Shown here: piece by piece, positions 33,677-41,501 of the stretch
Layout: every line of letters starts with the position of its first letter
Numbering within the stretch: the stretch's first letter is position 1
Origin: Kibdelosporangium sp040675465
Lineage (GTDB): Bacteria > Actinomycetota > Actinomycetes > Mycobacteriales > Pseudonocardiaceae
Length of the DNA stretch: 64,000 bases
Reading direction: 5' to 3'
Assembly (NCBI RefSeq): GCF_040675465.1
Contig: NZ_JBFAPA010000002.1
Coordinates: 186,001 to 250,000, forward strand
Translations under genes and position numbers: made by a program
Notes under the pieces: generated by a model
Database searches by the model: none
What the model was told of the DNA's origin: nothing
Seen by the model: only the letters and a program-made list of their open reading frames with translations

Positions 33677-35520
33677 CCGTGGAAGCCCTGTCGGAGCTGG
33701 TGCACGGCCCGGTGCCGCGAGAATTCCGGGACCAGCTCAAGCGGATCTTCGCGCACGAGTTGTTCGCGCCCCACGAAGGCCTGACCTACCAGGAGAAGGT
33801 CCGGCTGACCTACGACCAGCTGAAGCTGGCCAACAGCCAGATCCGTCCCGAGGAGCTGACCGAGGACCCTTACACGTTGTTCGCCCTGCTCGAATGGGGT
33901 GCGGTGATCAGCCCGTCGCTGTTCATCGCGATGGTCACGCACTACGGCGGCGCACTCGCCGCGGTCCGCGAACTGGGCGCCGGTCGGGACGACGTGGGCG
34001 ACTTCGTCCGAGATCTGCAGACCATGACGGCCACGGGAGTGTTGCTGATCACCGAGATCGGCTACGGCAACAGTCATGTGCACCTTCGGACCCGCGCGAC
34101 CTTGGACGACGGCGAGTTCGTGCTGCACACCCCCGATCCGGCCGCGCGCAAGTTCATGCCGAACGTGGGCCTGCCGGACGTGCCCAAGCTCGCGACCGTT
34201 GCCGCACAGCTCAACATCGGTGGCCACGATCAGGGTGTGTTCCTGTTCCTGGTGCCATTGCAGGGAACGAACGGTGTCAAGATCGACCAGCTGCCCGAGG
34301 CGTCGATGGTGCCGATGGACTACGCGGTGATCGAGTTCGACCACTGCCGGATCCCGTTGCGGAACCTGCTGCGTGACAACGCGGCTCTCGGCGAGGACGG
34401 CGTTTTCCACGACCCGCTGGTCAATCCGGAGAAGCGGCTGGTCCGGTCGTTGACCGTGGCCCAGAGTGTCCGAACTGGACAAGCCGCGGCGCTGGCGGCG
34501 GTGAGCCGGGCGGCGGTGCAGATCACCATCCGCTACAACCAGAAGCGCGCGGCGATGGACCGCCGTGAACCCTGGGGAATGGTGCTCAGACACCGAAGCC
34601 AGCAACGCGCGCTCCACAGCGCCCTGGCCACCGCCTACGCGCTCACCTGCCACGCCAACCGCGCCAAGCAGGCTCGCGTCACCACCATGCAGCACAAGGC
34701 GGCTGGTCAGACTCCGCCACCGTCCTCATTGGACCCGCAGTACCGCACCCTGTCGTTGACCAAAGCGATCGCGGTGTGGACGGCCGAACGGATGATGGCC
34801 GAATGCCGCCAGCGTTGTGGGGCGCGGGGGTTGTTCGTGGCCAACAGGTTGCTGGAGTACCAAGGACTGGCCATCGTGTCGAACGCGGCCGGCGGGGACA
34901 ACCTGCTGCTGTGCCTGGACGCGGCCAAGGCCATGGTCGGCGGGATCGCCTACCAGCCGCCGGACGGCGAGGTGATCAGCAAGGACCTGCTGGACGAGAA
35001 GATGTGGCTGGGCGTGCTGCACTCGCGGGAACGGGTCATGCACACCGAGCTGGCGATGCGGATCCGCCGCGCGACCGACTGGGACGCCACGCCGACCGAC
35101 GCCTGGAACGACAACATCCACCAGGCCAGGGATTTCGTCGCCGGGTACGGCGGCCGCCTGGTCCTGGAGAGCATGCTCGACGCCCTGCATGACCTGCCCG
35201 AACCCGCGGCCGCCGCGCTGTCGCCGCTGTGCGCGATGTTCGCGGTCGAGGAGATCGAGCGGAGCGCGGCCTGGTTGCTGTGCGAGGGGCTGGTCGACGC
35301 CGAGCAGGTGCGGTCCATTCCGGACGTGCTGAACACGTTGTGCGACCGGATAACTCCGCACGTGCCGGCGCTGGTCGACGCGTTCGGGATCCCGGAGGAG
35401 CTGTTGCGCGTGCCGATCAGTTCGGGTGATCATGCGATGATCGACTCGATGGGCGACCCGATCGAGCTGGCCCTGCCCGAACCGCGTGCCGACGAACGGG
35501 CCCTGGTCAGTCAAGCTTAG
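33673..35520 (+). CDS. Acyl-CoA oxidase/dehydrogenase-like flavoprotein, 615 aa
   Basis: Length and pattern follow acyl-CoA oxidases: an alpha N-terminus, a beta domain with LLITEIGYGNSHVHLRT and FMPNVGLPD (FAD contacts), and two helical C-terminal domains. The segment that normally ends in EGDN with the catalytic Glu reads NAAGGDN (Gly near residue 407), so the base that abstracts the alpha proton is missing at its usual place. It could use another residue or run a different flavin reaction. ATGA overlap with the synthase gene marks it as the last gene of the operon. Action on the ACP- or CoA-bound product is inferred. Confidence 0.87.
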   Translation: MTVEALSELVHGPVPREFRDQLKRIFAHELFAPHEGLTYQEKVRLTYDQLKLANSQIRPEELTEDPYTLFALLEWGAVISPSLFIAMVTHYGGALAAVRELGAGRDDVGDFVRDLQTMTATGVLLITEIGYGNSHVHLRTRATLDDGEFVLHTPDPAARKFMPNVGLPDVPKLATVAAQLNIGGHDQGVFLFLVPLQGTNGVKIDQLPEASMVPMDYAVIEFDHCRIPLRNLLRDNAALGEDGVFHDPLVNPEKRLVRSLTVAQSVRTGQAAALAAVSRAAVQITIRYNQKRAAMDRREPWGMVLRHRSQQRALHSALATAYALTCHANRAKQARVTTMQHKAAGQTPPPSSLDPQYRTLSLTKAIAVWTAERMMAECRQRCGARGLFVANRLLEYQGLAIVSNAAGGDNLLLCLDAAKAMVGGIAYQPPDGEVISKDLLDEKMWLGVLHSRERVMHTELAMRIRRATDWDATPTDAWNDNIHQARDFVAGYGGRLVLESMLDALHDLPEPAAAALSPLCAMFAVEEIERSAAWLLCEGLVDAEQVRSIPDVLNTLCDRITPHVPALVDAFGIPEELLRVPISSGDHAMIDSMGDPIELALPEPRADERALVSQA

Positions 35521-35549
35521 TATTGACTTATATAAGCGAATACTGTTCA

Positions 35550-35900
35550 ATGGGCGGCGTGCATGCCTTCGACGTCCTCGGTGACCCGGTCCGCCGGCGG
35601 ATCCTGGAGCTGCTCGCCGACGGCGAGAAGCCCGCGGGCGAGCTGACCGAGGTCGTCCAGAGCGAGTTCGGCATCTCCCAGCCAGGCGTGTCCCAGCACC
35701 TGAGGGTGTTGCGGGAGAACGGGTTCACCACCGTTCGACCGGAGGGAACGCGCAGGTTGTACTCGGTGGACCCGGCCCCGCTGCGCGAGATCGACACCTG
35801 GCTGGACCGCTACCGGAAGTTCTGGACGCAGCGGCTGGATGCCCTGGGAACCGAGCTGGCTCGCGGAAAGCGCGAACGCCGGATGGGCACTGACCCGTAG
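35550..35900 (+). CDS. ArsR family transcriptional regulator, 116 aa
   Basis: Compact winged helix-turn-helix: FDVLGDPVRRRILELLADGE, then SEFGISQPGVSQHLRVLREN (recognition helix) and TVRPEGTRRLYSVDP (wing). No metal-binding Cys is visible, so this is the metal-independent type common in actinobacteria. The ATG at 35550 is preferred to the TTG at 35523. The 29-base gap after the oxidase gene is A+T-rich (TTGACTTATATAAG) and could hold its promoter. It may control the lipid-synthase operon or only itself. Confidence 0.9.
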   Translation: MGGVHAFDVLGDPVRRRILELLADGEKPAGELTEVVQSEFGISQPGVSQHLRVLRENGFTTVRPEGTRRLYSVDPAPLREIDTWLDRYRKFWTQRLDALGTELARGKRERRMGTDP

Positions 35901-35936
35901 ACTCGCCCCCGGATTCTCATCCAGGGAGGTAAGTCC

Positions 35937-36518
35937 GTGCCACCGGTGAACCAGCAGCGCCGTGCGGCGCTCGCGGACGCGGCCATCGCGATCGTCGCCC
36001 AGGAAGGCACCCACCGGCTGTCCCACCGCACGGTGGACGAGACCGCCGAAGTCCCGCGCGGCACCACCTCGAACTACTTCCGTTCCCGCGACGCCCTGCT
36101 GGAAGCCACCGTCGCCCGCGTCGTCGAGCTGCACTTCGCGTGGATCGGCGGCCTGCGCGCCCAGCACGAGGGCGAGCTCAACCGCACCACCCTGCAGGGC
36201 ATTCTCACCTCCGTGCTGCAGGAAGCCGTGACCACACACCGGGATCGCTACCGCGCGATGCTGGAGTTGTTGCTGGAGAGCACCCGCCGGCCCGAACTGC
36301 ACGAGGCGCTGACCCGGATCTTCAGCGGCGCGTTCGAGCTGGTCCAGGAGGCGCACCGCGCGGAAGGCGTTGAACCCACTGAGGAAGAGGTGCACCTGCT
36401 GCGCGTTTGCTATATCGGCGTGCTGTTCGGGTACGTCGTGATGCCGGAGACCATGACAGTGCTCAACGCCGGCGACACCGCGGGCGCGCTCATCGACGCG
36501 GTGCTGGCCAAGATCTGA
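35937..36518 (+). CDS. TetR family transcriptional regulator, 193 aa
   Basis: N-terminal helix-turn-helix (RAALADAAIAIVAQEGTHRL then SHRTVDETAEVPRGTTSNYF) and a TetR_C-type C-terminal domain. GTG start at 35937 follows GGGAGG at a good distance. It lies 36 bases after the ArsR gene in the same direction and converges on dinB. Target unknown; there is no divergent partner gene. Confidence 0.92.
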   Translation: MPPVNQQRRAALADAAIAIVAQEGTHRLSHRTVDETAEVPRGTTSNYFRSRDALLEATVARVVELHFAWIGGLRAQHEGELNRTTLQGILTSVLQEAVTTHRDRYRAMLELLLESTRRPELHEALTRIFSGAFELVQEAHRAEGVEPTEEEVHLLRVCYIGVLFGYVVMPETMTVLNAGDTAGALIDAVLAKI

Positions 36519-36543
36519 GATCGCCGGGATGATCGAACGCCGG

Positions 36544-37560
36544 CTAGAACTCGGCGCGGACGCCGAGCAGCCGGATCGGCCGGGTGTGCTCGAACTTGTC
36601 GAGTACTTCGAGGGCGGCTCGTTCGATCTCGGCCGGGTCACTGGTCGGCTCCGCCAGGGTCATGCTGCGGGTCAACGTGATGAACGGGGCGAACCGGACC
36701 TTCACCGCGACTCGTGCGGCGGGCCGTTGCTCGTCGGCGACGTCCTGGGCGACGCGTTTGGCCAGGGCGGCGACCTCGGCATCGATCTGGGCGCGGTCGG
36801 TCAGGTTCTCCTGGAAGGTCACCTCGCGGCTGCGGGACTTCGCCACATACGGGGTGGCTTCGACGTTGGTGTCGCCCGCGCCCAGCGCCAGGGTTCGGTA
36901 CCAGGGGCCCATGTTCGGGCCGAACCGCGCGGCGAGCTCGTCCGGGTTGGACCGGGCGAGCTGGGCAACGGTCTCCAGGCCCAGCTCGACGAGCTTCTTC
37001 GTGGTCTTCGGCCCGATTCCCCACAGCGCGCTGACCGGCCGGTGCGCCATCACGGTCACCCAGTTCTCGCGGGTCAGCCGGAAGATCCCGCCCGGCTTGC
37101 CGAACCCGGTGGCCAGCTTGGCCCGCAGCTTGTTGTCGCCGATGCCCACCGCGCAGGTCAGGCCGGTCTTGTCGAGCACGCCGTCCTGGATGTCGCGGGC
37201 CAGGGCTTCGGGATCGTCGGTGGTCGCGCCCAGGAACGCCTCGTCCCAGCCGATCACCTCGACCACCACGGGGAACTCCCGGAGCGTGGCCATCACGTGT
37301 TCGGACACTTCCTCGTACGCCGGTGGGTCGGACGGCAGGAACACCGCGTCCGGGCACCGTTTCGCGGCCAGCCGCAACGGCATCCCGGAGTGCACACCGA
37401 ATTCGCGGGCCTCATAGGACGCGGTGGCCACCACCGCGCGCTCGGTCGGGTCGCCGCGTCCGCCGACCACGACGGGCTTGCCTTTCAGCTCAGGGTGCCG
37501 CGCGATCTCGACCGCCGCGATGAACTGGTCGAGATCGACGTGCAGCACCCAGTCCGACAC
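36544..37560 (-). CDS. dinB: Y-family DNA polymerase of the DinB2 type, 338 aa
   Basis: Palm carboxylates lie in HVDLDQF (Asp9) and GWDEAFLG (Asp-Glu); the rest (SYEAREFGVHSGMPLR, GIGDNKLRAKLATGFGKPGG, LWGIGPKTTKKL, SREVTFQENL) is a full Y-family core with little-finger domain. There is no obvious beta-clamp-binding tail. The steric-gate position in VDLDQFIAAVE is Ile14; classical DinB has Phe or Tyr, whereas mycobacterial DinB2 has Leu or Ile there and accepts ribonucleotides. Overall similarity also points to DinB2. GTG start four bases after the WYL gene stop, so translation is coupled. Confidence 0.93.
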   Translation of the reverse strand: MSDWVLHVDLDQFIAAVEIARHPELKGKPVVVGGRGDPTERAVVATASYEAREFGVHSGMPLRLAAKRCPDAVFLPSDPPAYEEVSEHVMATLREFPVVVEVIGWDEAFLGATTDDPEALARDIQDGVLDKTGLTCAVGIGDNKLRAKLATGFGKPGGIFRLTRENWVTVMAHRPVSALWGIGPKTTKKLVELGLETVAQLARSNPDELAARFGPNMGPWYRTLALGAGDTNVEATPYVAKSRSREVTFQENLTDRAQIDAEVAALAKRVAQDVADEQRPAARVAVKVRFAPFITLTRSMTLAEPTSDPAEIERAALEVLDKFEHTRPIRLLGVRAEF

Positions 37561-37564
37561 GGGA

Positions 37565-38521
37565 TCAGTATGCGTTGCGGGCGAGCAGTTCGCCGGTGGT
37601 CCGCAGGTGATCCCGCAGCTGGGGCGGCTGCACGACCTCGAAGTCCGCGCCGATCGTGCACAGGATCATCGTCGGCCAGTCGAAGTCGTCGGTGGGCATC
37701 TTCATCCGGCAGGACGTCTCGGTCAGCGGCTCGATCGTGGCCCAGTGCGCGACCGTGTTCTTGACCCGGTCGGCGGGCGCCTGGATGTCGACGACCACGA
37801 CGTGCTGGGTGGGCCGGTTGTTCAGCCGGTCCCGGACGAACGCGCCGGCGTCGCCGCCGGGCAGGTCGCGTTGGCGGAACCGGGCGCCGGTGGCGCGCGG
37901 CTCGACCATCCGGTCCGCGCGGAACGTCCGCCAGTCGTGCTTCTCCACATCCCACGCGACCAGGTACCAGCGCCTGCCAAGGGACACCAAGCGGTGCGGT
38001 TCGACGTGCCGCTTGGTCGACTCGCCGTCGTAGGCGGTGTACTCGAACCGTAGGCGCTCGTCGTCACGGCATGACTGTGCGATGACAGTGAGTGCCATGG
38101 CGTCGACGGTTTGGTTGGGCTGACTCCAGAGTGCTGGCACTGTGTACGACCGCAGTGCCTCGACGCGGCGCCGTAGCCGGGGCGGCATCACCTGGATCAC
38201 CTTGGTCAACGCGCGCATCGACGTTTCCTCGATGCCGTCGACGGCGCCACCCGCGGCTGTCCGCAGACCGACGGCTATGGCTACAGCTTCCTCGTCGTCC
38301 AACAGCAACGGCGGCATGGCGGCCCCGGACTGCAGCTGGTAGCCGCCTGCGACACCACGGTTGGCGTCGACCGGATAACCCAGGTCACGCAGGCGGTCGA
38401 CGTCCCGACGCAGGGTGCGCGGGCTGACCTCGAGCCGTTCGGCCAGCTCGTTGCCCGGCCAGAAGCGGTGAGTCTGCAGCAACGACAGCAGCCGCAGCAT
38501 CCGTCCACTCGTGTTCGCCAT
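37565..38521 (-). CDS. WYL-domain (YafY/DeoR-like) transcriptional regulator, 318 aa
   Basis: N-terminal DeoR-type helix-turn-helix (MLRLLSLLQTHRFWPGNELA, then VSPRTLRRDVDRLRDLGYPV), followed by a WYL domain (RLRFEYTAYDG, HRLVSLGRRWYLVAWD) and a WCX C-terminal extension. WYL proteins sense nucleic acids or small ligands and often govern DNA-damage or stress genes. It is immediately upstream of dinB on the same strand (4-base gap) and divergent from an ABC exporter operon, so it may control both. Confidence 0.92.
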   Translation of the reverse strand: MANTSGRMLRLLSLLQTHRFWPGNELAERLEVSPRTLRRDVDRLRDLGYPVDANRGVAGGYQLQSGAAMPPLLLDDEEAVAIAVGLRTAAGGAVDGIEETSMRALTKVIQVMPPRLRRRVEALRSYTVPALWSQPNQTVDAMALTVIAQSCRDDERLRFEYTAYDGESTKRHVEPHRLVSLGRRWYLVAWDVEKHDWRTFRADRMVEPRATGARFRQRDLPGGDAGAFVRDRLNNRPTQHVVVVDIQAPADRVKNTVAHWATIEPLTETSCRMKMPTDDFDWPTMILCTIGADFEVVQPPQLRDHLRTTGELLARNAY

Positions 38522-38583
38522 GGAAGAAGGTTCGCATACCTAGCGGTCAGAAACCGTCCTGAATTGCCCCTAGCGTGGTCACC

Positions 38584-39534
38584 ATGATTCAGACAGACGA
38601 ACTGACCAGGCATTTCGGTGACGTAGCGGCCGTCAGTGGGCTGACCCTGAACGTCTCGGACGGCGAGATGGTGGCCCTGCTCGGCCCGAACGGCGCGGGC
38701 AAGTCGACCACCCTGCGCATGCTCACCACGTTGCTGCGGCCGACCTCCGGGGCGGCGCGGGTGGCGGGCTTCGACGTGACCACGCAGCAACGAGAGGTGC
38801 GCGGCCGGATCGGTTACATCGGCCAGGGCAACGGCGCCGGGCACAGCCAGCGCGGCCGGGACGAACTGATCGCCCAGGGCCGCGCGTACGGGTTGAGCGC
38901 GTCGGCCTCGCGGGCCCGCGCGGCCGAGCTGATCGAGTCGCTCGACCTCGGGGCCGTCGCGGATCGGCTGGTGTCGTCGCTGTCCGGGGGTCAGCGACGG
39001 CGCCTGGACATCGCGATGGGCCTGATCCACGCGCCGTCCCTGCTGTTCCTGGACGAGCCGTCGACCGGGCTGGACCCGCAGAACCGCGCGAACCTGCGGG
39101 AGCACATCGTCAGGCTGCGCGCGCAGCACGGCACCACCGTCGTGCTGACCACGCACTACCTCGACGAGGCCGACCAGCTGGCGGAGCGGGTGCTCGTGAT
39201 CGACCACGGCAGGCTGATCGCCGACGACACCCCGGCGCGGCTGAAGGCCGAGCACGCCCAGGACCGGATCGTGCTCACCTTCGACACCCCTTCGCTCGCC
39301 GCATCCGTTGCGGCACACCATGTCCTGGGCATCGTCGCGGGCGCCGACATCCAGGTCTCCGGCGGCCGCGTGCTGATCTCGCTGTCCGGCGGGGCGGCCC
39401 TGGCCCCGAAGATCCTGCGTGCGTTGGACGAGTCGCACATCGACGTGTCCAGTGTGGAGGTTTCCCGCCCCACCCTCGACGACGTCTTCCTCACCCTCAC
39501 CGGCCGCAGCCTCCGCGAGGACGTCACCGCCTGA
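38584..39534 (+). CDS. DrrA-like ABC exporter ATP-binding protein, 316 aa
   Basis: ABC ATPase with Walker A GPNGAGKST, signature LSGGQRRRLDI, Walker B LLFLDEPSTGLDP and the H-loop TTHYLDEADQL, plus the C-terminal extension (SVEVSRPTLDDVFLTLTGRS) typical of DrrA/daunorubicin-resistance ATPases. The ATG at 38584 is chosen over the GTG at 38575; neither has a strong ribosome-binding site. It is followed by its permease gene. An efflux role for a drug-like compound or lipid is expected. Confidence 0.92.
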   Translation: MIQTDELTRHFGDVAAVSGLTLNVSDGEMVALLGPNGAGKSTTLRMLTTLLRPTSGAARVAGFDVTTQQREVRGRIGYIGQGNGAGHSQRGRDELIAQGRAYGLSASASRARAAELIESLDLGAVADRLVSSLSGGQRRRLDIAMGLIHAPSLLFLDEPSTGLDPQNRANLREHIVRLRAQHGTTVVLTTHYLDEADQLAERVLVIDHGRLIADDTPARLKAEHAQDRIVLTFDTPSLAASVAAHHVLGIVAGADIQVSGGRVLISLSGGAALAPKILRALDESHIDVSSVEVSRPTLDDVFLTLTGRSLREDVTA

Positions 39535-39552
39535 CCAAGGAGTTTCCCCGTC

Positions 39553-40305
39553 ATGACAACACTTTCCGCGCCGACCACGTTGGCCGGCGACACGATCACG
39601 GTCTTCCTCCGTGAACTGCGCCCGGTGCTGCGCAACCCGTTCTCGGTCATCTTCACGATGGTGCAGCCGCTGTTCTTCCTCGCCCTGTTCGCGCCCTTGC
39701 TGCCGGGCGACTCGTCGCTGCAGTGGTTCGTACCCGGGATCGTGGTGATGTCCTGCCTGTTCGGGACGTCCGCGACCGGCTCGAACCTGTTGTTCGAGAT
39801 GCAGACGGGTTCGCACGAACGGATGCTCGTCAGCCCGCTGCGCAGGTCCGCGCTGATCGTCGGGCGGGCGCTGAAGGAGATCGTTCCCATGGTGGCGCAG
39901 GCGATCCTGCTCGTCCTGGTGACCATTCCCTTCGGCTTCACCCTGAACCCGCTCGGCGCGGTGCTGGGACTGCTGGTCCTGTCGGTGTTCTGTGTCGGGC
40001 TCGGGTCGCTGTCGTACACGCTCGCGTTGGCGTCGAAGAACTCCGAGTGGATGTTCTGGGGTGTGCAGCAGACGTTGATCTTCCCGTTGTTGCTGCTGGC
40101 CGGGATGATGCTGCCGCTGGAGGGCGGCCCGGCGTGGCTGCTGACCATGTCGCGGTTCAACCCGCTGACCTACGTCGTGGACGCCGAACGAGCCCTGTTC
40201 AACGGGCAGATCGTCGAGCCGGTGGTCGGGTATGGCCTGATCTCGGCGGGCGCAGTGGCCGCGGTCGGCCTGCTCGTTGGCACCCGCGCGATCCGCCGGG
40301 CATGA
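39553..40305 (+). CDS. ABC-2 type exporter permease (DrrB-like), 250 aa
   Basis: Six predicted membrane segments and the ABC-2 signature TMSRFNPLTYVVDAERALF near the C-terminus. AAGGAG lies upstream of the ATG at 39553, 18 bases after the ATPase stop. With the preceding protein it forms a complete dimeric exporter. A perfect 13-base inverted repeat at 40343 follows the gene. Confidence 0.9.
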   Translation: MTTLSAPTTLAGDTITVFLRELRPVLRNPFSVIFTMVQPLFFLALFAPLLPGDSSLQWFVPGIVVMSCLFGTSATGSNLLFEMQTGSHERMLVSPLRRSALIVGRALKEIVPMVAQAILLVLVTIPFGFTLNPLGAVLGLLVLSVFCVGLGSLSYTLALASKNSEWMFWGVQQTLIFPLLLLAGMMLPLEGGPAWLLTMSRFNPLTYVVDAERALFNGQIVEPVVGYGLISAGAVAAVGLLVGTRAIRRA

Positions 40306-40342
40306 CGTTTCCGCAGCTCAGCTAGGGGCACCGGCCGCTCAT

Positions 40343-40375
40343 AACGACTGTGTCAGCGCTGTTGACACAGTCGTT
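40343..40375. promoter_or_regulatory. 33-base palindrome overlapping the -35 of the sugar ABC operon
   Basis: AACGACTGTGTCA at 40343-40355 and TGACACAGTCGTT at 40363-40375 are perfect 13-base inverted repeats around a 7-base spacer. The right arm overlaps the TTGACA hexamer at 40362-40367, so a bound dimer would block RNA polymerase. It could instead be a terminator for the upstream exporter genes, but there is no T-run after the stem. Confidence 0.65.
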
Positions 40376-40390
40376 GGAGTGTCGTACAAA
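40362..40390 (+). promoter_or_regulatory. Predicted sigma-A-type promoter of the sugar ABC operon
   Basis: TTGACA (40362-40367), a 17-base spacer and TACAAA (40385-40390) make one of the best -35/-10 pairs in the window. Transcription would begin near 40397, which is where the TATC operator-like motif lies. The first gene begins at 40430. Confidence 0.6.
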
Positions 40391-40396
40391 ATCAGC

Positions 40397-40412
40397 TATC
40401 CAATATCCTATA
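40397..40412. promoter_or_regulatory. TATC-motif operator at the predicted transcription start
   Basis: TATCCAATATCCTATA fits the pattern TATC-NN-ATATC-NN-ATA shared with the sites at 23273 and 50291. It sits just downstream of the predicted -10, an ideal repressor position. The adjacent ATCCTATAGGAT is also a perfect 12-base palindrome (40406-40417). Confidence 0.5.
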
Positions 40413-40429
40413 GGATCCGAGGATGGCCG

Positions 40430-41488
40430 ATGAAGTCCGCTCTGAAGTGGTCTCGGGCGGGTGCCGCCGCCCTGGCCCTGGTCGCGCTGGCGGCCTGTAG
40501 CACCCGTGGGTCGAACACGCCCGCCAACAGCGCCGCGGGAGAGAAGAAGACCGCCGCCCAGGTGAAGGTGGCGCTCGTACCGGGCGGCCCGCACCAGTAC
40601 TTCCAGCCGTGGAAACCCGCGCTGGACAAGGCGAAGGCGGACTTCGGGCTGGGCGGCACCACGTTCGACGAGACCGCCCAGTGGGACCAGTCCAAGCAGA
40701 ACAGCGTGATCAACTCGCTGGCCTCGCAGGGGTACACCGCGTTCGGCGTGTTCGGGGTCTCGCCGACCGACATCAACACCACCTTCGGCGACCTGAAGTC
40801 CAAGGGGCTCGCGGTGGCCTCGCTGGGCTCCTGCCCGGCCGGTGACGTGGACAAAGCCGACTTCTGCCTGTCCACCGACGTCAACGAGGCCGCGTACAAG
40901 GCCGCCAAGGCGACGATTGACGCGATGGGCGGCCAAGGCGTGCTGGTCCACATGACCGGCAACAACGTCGACTCCAACACCCAGCGGCGGATCGCAGGCG
41001 TTAAGAAGGCCGTCGACGAGTCCGGCGGCAAGGTCACGCTGATGACCACGGTCACCGACGTGGACAAGGACCTGCAGACCGCGCAGAAGGCCACCTCCGA
41101 CCTGCTTTCCTCGCACGGCAAGGAGATCAACGGCATCGTCACCACCGCGTACAACCCCGCGGTCGCGGCGGCGGCCGGGGTGAAGTCGGCCGGGCTGCCG
41201 ATCAAGGTGGTGGCCATCGACGACGACCCGCAGATCCTGGCCGGCATCAAGGACGGCTCGGTGTCCGCGACCATCGCCCAGAACCCGACCGGCCAGGCCT
41301 ACATCGGATCGTGGGCCTTGGCACAGCTGGCTTCCGGCGCGTGCACGGTCAGGACCCCGGGCGTGGTCGTCGACTCCGGCTCGTTCGCGGTCACCAAGTC
41401 CAATGTGGACACATACGATGCCGAGCGCAAGGCCAAGACCGACCAGCTCAAGTCGCAGTTCTCCGGCAACGTCCTGCAGTGCGCGTGA
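40430..41488 (+). CDS. Sugar ABC transporter substrate-binding lipoprotein, 352 aa
   Basis: Lipoprotein signal with lipobox LAAC (LVALAACSTRG), followed by a type I sugar-binding fold (Peripla_BP_4): VKVALVPGGPHQYFQPWKPA, then GVFGVSPTDINTTF, VAIDDDPQILAGIKDGSVSA and QNPTGQAYIGSW. Related to RbsB-type monosaccharide-binding proteins. ATG at 40430 with GAGG upstream; the open frame back to 40277 is non-coding-like. It is the first gene of a six-gene operon that also encodes a sugar-acid dehydratase and an aldehyde oxidoreductase, so the ligand is probably an aldose or sugar acid. Confidence 0.92.
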   Translation: MKSALKWSRAGAAALALVALAACSTRGSNTPANSAAGEKKTAAQVKVALVPGGPHQYFQPWKPALDKAKADFGLGGTTFDETAQWDQSKQNSVINSLASQGYTAFGVFGVSPTDINTTFGDLKSKGLAVASLGSCPAGDVDKADFCLSTDVNEAAYKAAKATIDAMGGQGVLVHMTGNNVDSNTQRRIAGVKKAVDESGGKVTLMTTVTDVDKDLQTAQKATSDLLSSHGKEINGIVTTAYNPAVAAAAGVKSAGLPIKVVAIDDDPQILAGIKDGSVSATIAQNPTGQAYIGSWALAQLASGACTVRTPGVVVDSGSFAVTKSNVDTYDAERKAKTDQLKSQFSGNVLQCA

Positions 41489-41501
41489 AGGGGTCCACGG
41501 G

